From Aristaeella lactis (GTDB lineage: Bacteria; Bacillota; Clostridia; Christensenellales; Aristaeellaceae): a stretch of 64,000 nucleotides of DNA. Both the position numbers and the translations under genes were made by a program. Where the stretch lies: NCBI RefSeq assembly GCF_018118585.1, contig NZ_CP069421.1, forward strand, positions 806,001 through 870,000, written 5' to 3'. Position 1 is the first letter of the stretch; each line of letters begins with the position of its first letter. The notes under the pieces were generated by a model, which was not told the DNA's origin, did no database searches, and was given only the letters and a program-made list of their open reading frames with translations. Positions 59,927-64,000 of this stretch are shown one piece after another.

Positions 59927-60934
59927 ATGGCTCAGACGAACGATATCGCGATTGATCTCGGTACTTCCAATGTGGTTATTTATATGAAGGGTCGGGGGAT
60001 TGTCTTCCGTGAGCCTTCTGTTGTTGCCGTGGACCGGGAAACCAATCATATTATTGCCTTTGGCTCTGAAGCGTACCGGATGATCGGCCGCACTCCGGCC
60101 AATGTGAATGTTATCCGCCCGCTCGCCCAGGGTGAAATGCTTGATTTTGAACTGACAAGCGCCATGCTCCGCTTTTTTGTCACTTCCGTGATCGGCAAGC
60201 ATATTCTGGCACGGCCCCGTGCTGTTATGGCTGTACCCACCGGTGTGAAGGATATGGAAAAGAAAGCGCTGATCAGTTCCATGTTTGAGGCCGGTGTACG
60301 CAGGACGCAGCTGATGGATAAAAACATTGCGGCTGCCCTGGGGGCACAGCTTAATTTCCTCGGGCCATACGGAAGCCTTGTGGTGGATATCAGCGCAGGA
60401 TGTACAGACCTTGCCGTTCTGTATAACAGCTCTGTATCAGTGATCAGTTCCGTGCATATCGGCGGTGATCATTTTGATGACGCCATTATCAGGTATCTGC
60501 GGAAAAAGTATAATATGCTTATCGGAGAAAGAACGGCTGAACAGATCAAAATTACCCTGGGCGGCGCTGTCAGGAAGGATCCTCCCGTCGTGATGGATAT
60601 CACCGGACGGAACCTTATTTCCGGACTGCCCAAGACGATGAGTGTCGAATCGGATGAAATCTACGAAGCCATTGTTGATCAGGTCAATGACCTGATCGAG
60701 GCGGTTCAGATTGTGATTGAGCGTACACCGCCGCAGCTTGCGTCCGATATCTTCGACAGCGGTGTTACACTGACGGGCGGCGGAGCGCTTCTCTACGGTC
60801 TTTCCGAGGCAATCGGCGATGCGCTGAATATACCCTGCCGCGTTTCCGCGGACGCACGCGACTGTGTTGTCCTGGGATGCGCGAAAGTGCTTACAGATCC
60901 CAGCGGCACCCGTCATCTTCTTGAAAACAGATAA
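59927..60934 (+). CDS. MreB-like rod-shape actin homologue
   Basis: 335 residues. Phosphate-1 loop DIAIDLGTSNVVIYMKGRG, EPSVVAVD, VMAVPTGVKDMEK, phosphate-2 VVDISAGCTDLAVL and adenosine TGGGALLYGLSEAI. Organises lateral wall synthesis. It stands alone rather than with mreCD, suggesting an Mbl/MreBH-type paralogue. A TATAAT at 59876 is its likely -10; no good -35. Confidence 0.92.
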   Translation: MAQTNDIAIDLGTSNVVIYMKGRGIVFREPSVVAVDRETNHIIAFGSEAYRMIGRTPANVNVIRPLAQGEMLDFELTSAMLRFFVTSVIGKHILARPRAVMAVPTGVKDMEKKALISSMFEAGVRRTQLMDKNIAAALGAQLNFLGPYGSLVVDISAGCTDLAVLYNSSVSVISSVHIGGDHFDDAIIRYLRKKYNMLIGERTAEQIKITLGGAVRKDPPVVMDITGRNLISGLPKTMSVESDEIYEAIVDQVNDLIEAVQIVIERTPPQLASDIFDSGVTLTGGGALLYGLSEAIGDALNIPCRVSADARDCVVLGCAKVLTDPSGTRHLLENR

Positions 60935-60940
60935 GGATAT

Positions 60941-60979
60941 AAAAAGAAGGAAGGAAAAATCCTTCCTTCTTTTTTATTT
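60941..60979. terminator. Bidirectional terminator after the mreB-like gene
   Basis: AAAAAGAAGGAAGGA (60941-60955) and TCCTTCCTTCTTTTT (60960-60974), loop AAAA. Confidence 0.88.
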
Positions 60980-63487
60980 CAGTCCTTTGGCCGTATCAAT
61001 ACCTGCGGCTCCGACAAGCCCAAGCCTTTCGGCGGCTTCCTCCCGCATCTTATACTTCAGTACTTTGCCGGCTGCGTTCATCGGGAATGCATCCACAAAC
61101 TCGATGTACTGGGGAACCTTGTGACGGGCCATATGGGATTTGATGTATTCCGTCATCTCTTCTTTGGTCAGCTGCTCACCCTTTTTCAGGATAATGCAGG
61201 CCATCACAGCCTCGCCGTACTTGGCATCCGGAACACCGATAACCTGAACGTCCGCCACGGCCGGATGAGTATAAATAAACTCTTCAATCTCCTTCGGATA
61301 AATATTTTCTCCTCCGCGGATGATCATATCCTTCAGGCGGCCGGTGATCAGGTAGGTACCGTCCGGATTCCTGCGGGCCAGGTCGCCGGAATGGAGCCAG
61401 CCGTCCTGGTCGATCGCCTGGTTTGTGGCATCGGGCATTTTATAATACCCTTTCATGATATGATATCCCCTGGAACAGAATTCTCCGTCCACACCGTCCG
61501 GAACTTCCCTGCCTGTTTCCGGATCGATGACCTTGGTCTGTACATGGGGGAATGAATATCCGACGGTTTCTGTACGCAGTTCCAGGGAATCGGTCCAGGC
61601 GGACATGGTGCTTCCGGGAGAGGACTCAGTCTGGCCATATACGCTGACAATCCCGCGCATATTCATCTCATCAGGCTGTGCCGCCCGTTTCATCAGTTCC
61701 GGCGGGCATCCGGAACCTGCCATAATGCCTGTTCTCATATAGGAAAAATCTGTTTTCCTGTAATCCTCATGGTTGAACATGGCGATAAACATGGTCGGAA
61801 CGCCGTGGAAACAGGTGATCCTTTCCTGGTTGATACAGGCCAGGGAATTCTTTGCGGAAAAATAGGGAAGCGGACAAAGCGTTGTGCCGTGGGTCATCGA
61901 AGCGGTCATGGCAAGCACCATACCGAAGCAATGGAACATGGGAACCTGTATCATCATCCGGTCCGCGGTAGACAGGCCCATCCGGTCGCCAATGCATTTG
62001 CCGTCATTGACAACGTTATAGTGTGTCAGCATAACGCCTTTCGGAAAACCTGTTGTACCGGATGTATACTGCATGTTGCAGACATCGTCCGGCTTGACGC
62101 TCTGGGTCATGGCGTTCAGGGTCTCAACAGGAACCGAATCCGCGCGCTTCATGGCTTCTTCAAACGTCAGGCAGCCCTGCTGAACAAAACCGACTGTGAT
62201 CACATTCCGGAGGAAAGGCAGCTTTTTGCAGTGCAGCGGCGTTCCGGCTTTTGTCTGGGCGATCTCCGGACATAATTCATTAATGATGGCTCTGTAATTG
62301 CTGTCCAGGGCACTTTCGATCATGACCAGCGTATGGGTATCGCTCTGCCGGAGCAGGTATTCGGCCTCGTGGATTTTGTAGGCGGTGTTCACGGTTACAA
62401 GAACGGCGCCGATCCTGGTCGCGGCCCAGAAGGTGATATACCAGGCGGGCACATTGGTTGCCCAGATAGCCACTTTGGAGCCTGCCCTGACGCCCATGGA
62501 TATAAGCGCTCGCGCGAAACGGTCCACATCATCACGGAATTCCGAATAGGTCCGGGTATAATCAAGTGTCGTGTATTTGAACGCATACTGGTCAGGGAAT
62601 TCTTCCACCAGCTGGTCCAGCACACGGCCGAATGTCAGGTCGATCAGCTCGTCTTTTTTCCAGATATATTTTCCTGTACCGTCTTCATTGAAATACAGGC
62701 CTTTTTTCTTGCCACGCGGGTTTTCAAAACGGTTCATATAGTTCAGGAAATGGGGGAAAATAATATCGCGGTCGGGTATATCCTCAATCCATTCCGTTTT
62801 CCATTCAAGGGAGATGAAACCGTCATAGTCAATGGAAGAAAGGGCGTTCATCATATCACGGATCGGCAGGGTGCCTTCGCCGATGAGGTTGTAGGAGCCG
62901 TCATCGTCGGAATCACGTAAATGAACATGTTTCACATACCCGCCCAGGTTCCGGATTGTGGTATCCGGAATTTCCCTGAAATCCCGGTAGGGATGATGCA
63001 TATCCCACAGGGCGGCGAGTTCGTCGCAGGCGTAGCTGTCCATCAGCGCGCGCAGACGGGATGTATCAGCATAAATGCCGACGGTCTTGATCAGCAGGCA
63101 GACGTTTTCTTCCTGCGCGAGGGGAAGCAGGGCTTCAATATTCTGCCTGATCTGTTCCTCATTGTCCCTCAGGGCACAGAACGCGACATACCGTGTTTTC
63201 AGGGAGGAAGCGGTTTTGATCAGATACTGCGCCTTTTCAGGCGAATCAAAGGGCAGGGAAAGATCAATGGACGAATCCAGGCAGGGAAGGACAAGCCTGT
63301 TTTTCTTCAGTTCACGAACCGTTTCATTCAGGCTGTAGCTGTGGAAAGCTCCTCCGCGGCCTGAAAGGGAAGGAAACTCCTGGATATTATAGGGTTCGAT
63401 TCCCTGGAACCCCATTTCAGAAGCGTCCCGGACCTGTTCATCCCAGGAAAGGGAATTCCATCCCCTGGTGGAAAAGGAAAGATTCAT
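60974..63487 (-). CDS. TIM-barrel isomerase-like / acyl-CoA synthetase fusion
   Basis: 837 residues in one frame. Residues 1-265 are a xylose-isomerase-like TIM barrel (RGWNSLSWDEQVRDASEMGF, LWDMHHPYRDF, VKHVHLRDSDDDG, FISLEWKTEWIED), with metal-binding His/Glu/Asp. Residues 275-837 are an adenylate-forming acyl-CoA synthetase (YTSGTTGFPKGVMLTH, YGQTESSPG, GWLHSGDLARR, and catalytic Lys in NAAGKVLKYKM). ATGA overlap with the leuA-like gene upstream. A fused two-enzyme protein; substrates unknown. Confidence 0.88.
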   Translation of the reverse strand: MNLSFSTRGWNSLSWDEQVRDASEMGFQGIEPYNIQEFPSLSGRGGAFHSYSLNETVRELKKNRLVLPCLDSSIDLSLPFDSPEKAQYLIKTASSLKTRYVAFCALRDNEEQIRQNIEALLPLAQEENVCLLIKTVGIYADTSRLRALMDSYACDELAALWDMHHPYRDFREIPDTTIRNLGGYVKHVHLRDSDDDGSYNLIGEGTLPIRDMMNALSSIDYDGFISLEWKTEWIEDIPDRDIIFPHFLNYMNRFENPRGKKKGLYFNEDGTGKYIWKKDELIDLTFGRVLDQLVEEFPDQYAFKYTTLDYTRTYSEFRDDVDRFARALISMGVRAGSKVAIWATNVPAWYITFWAATRIGAVLVTVNTAYKIHEAEYLLRQSDTHTLVMIESALDSNYRAIINELCPEIAQTKAGTPLHCKKLPFLRNVITVGFVQQGCLTFEEAMKRADSVPVETLNAMTQSVKPDDVCNMQYTSGTTGFPKGVMLTHYNVVNDGKCIGDRMGLSTADRMMIQVPMFHCFGMVLAMTASMTHGTTLCPLPYFSAKNSLACINQERITCFHGVPTMFIAMFNHEDYRKTDFSYMRTGIMAGSGCPPELMKRAAQPDEMNMRGIVSVYGQTESSPGSTMSAWTDSLELRTETVGYSFPHVQTKVIDPETGREVPDGVDGEFCSRGYHIMKGYYKMPDATNQAIDQDGWLHSGDLARRNPDGTYLITGRLKDMIIRGGENIYPKEIEEFIYTHPAVADVQVIGVPDAKYGEAVMACIILKKGEQLTKEEMTEYIKSHMARHKVPQYIEFVDAFPMNAAGKVLKYKMREEAAERLGLVGAAGIDTAKGLK

Positions 63488-64000
63488 GCTTCTTCCTCCT
63501 CATAGACGATCTTGTTGACGGCGTTGATGTAAGCCATAATGCCTGCACCGACGATATCAGTTGATATACCTCGGCCGGAATACAGTTTTCCTTCCCAGCG
63601 GAGACGGACAACTGTTTCACCCATGGCTTCCCGTCCTTCTGTAACGGACTGGATCTGGAAGTCATCCAGCTCGAAGTGCCTGCCGGTTGCCTGTTCAACG
63701 GAATTGAACGCTGCGTCAATAACACCGTCTCCGGAAGCGGTTCCTTCAATTTCCTGATTATGGAACATCAGCTTCATATGCGCGACGGCGCCGATCTGGT
63801 TGCCTGTGCTGATCATGTAATGAATATCATGATAGGCGGGAGGAACCTGCATCGCTTCAGCAGCTATGATCGCATCCAGTTCCTTCAGGGTAATATGTTC
63901 CTTTTTTTCTACTGTCTGGCAGAAGCTTTTCCATATCTTCTGCTGATCGTCAGCGTTCAGATCATAACCGAGTTTTTCGGCAGCCCGTATCACGGTTTCC
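63484..64000 (-). CDS. 2-isopropylmalate synthase-like protein, C-terminal part
   Basis: The frame is open to the right edge; 171 residues are visible. AAEKLGYDLNADDQQKIWKSF followed by the LeuA allosteric domain: IEGTASGDGVIDAAFNSVEQA, VTEGREAMGETVVRLRW and GISTDIVGAGIMAYINAVNK. This regulatory domain is shared by isopropylmalate, citramalate and related synthases, so the exact reaction needs the missing N-terminus. Its stop overlaps the fusion gene's ATG. Confidence 0.88.
   Translation of the reverse strand, partial: ETVIRAAEKLGYDLNADDQQKIWKSFCQTVEKKEHITLKELDAIIAAEAMQVPPAYHDIHYMISTGNQIGAVAHMKLMFHNQEIEGTASGDGVIDAAFNSVEQATGRHFELDDFQIQSVTEGREAMGETVVRLRWEGKLYSGRGISTDIVGAGIMAYINAVNKIVYEEEEA

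Noticed and set aside
1-64000. CRISPR array, insertion sequence or retron/DGR
   Set aside because: No regularly spaced repeats, no transposase and no reverse transcriptase seen on either strand.

Overview
The window holds an almost complete temperate siphovirus prophage (about 1-33,400) followed by ordinary chromosome of a Bacillota host, most likely a Clostridia member of gut or rumen type (33,490-64,000). The host assignment rests on the sporulation sigma factor SigH, Mini-RNase III, ThyX, a T-box leader, the glgC-glgD-glgA operon and the Asp23/YloV/RecG cluster. I cannot name the genus. No sequence search was run; identifications come from motifs, length and gene order.

Prophage layout. 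A large serine integrase runs off the left edge (minus strand). It is coupled to a small secreted protein, an ImmA/IrrE-like gene and an XRE repressor, all on the minus strand. A divergent promoter pair at 2,384-2,460 separates these from the rightward genes. The early region (2.5-7.5 kb) is a tightly coupled series of small genes, mostly linked by ATGA stop/start overlaps, several with zinc-ribbon motifs. It also carries a complete XerC/D-like tyrosine recombinase. A phage tRNA-Ile (anticodon UAU), an HUH-type rolling-circle replication protein, a possible late regulator and an HNH nuclease follow. The late region runs terminase, portal, HAD-like protein, protease, HK97 capsid, two glycosyltransferases, connectors, tail tube, frameshifted tail chaperone, short tape measure, distal tail, tail-associated protein, SGNH fibre, endolysin, second SGNH fibre, holin. 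After a strong terminator at 31.6 kb there is a right-end module with a papain-like protease and three unusual-composition proteins.

The prophage ends near a tRNA-Lys(CUU) gene at 33.49-33.57 kb, whose 3' end points at the prophage. Neither attachment site can be fixed because the left boundary lies outside the window.

Host region. mrnC-thyX-rlmB-sigH (translation, dTMP synthesis, sporulation) is followed by an ECF sigma/anti-sigma pair, the glycogen operon glgC-glgD-glgA, a methyltransferase, a YhiN flavoprotein, a TetR regulator and deoD. Then come a Tyr T-box operon (aminotransferase-tyrS-yigZ), asp23-yloV-recG, and a long minus-strand operon (DUF512 radical SAM-der-plsY-lepA-SLOG-hemW). 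The window closes with an MreB homologue and an unusual TIM-barrel/acyl-CoA synthetase fusion coupled to a 2-isopropylmalate-synthase-like gene cut by the right edge.
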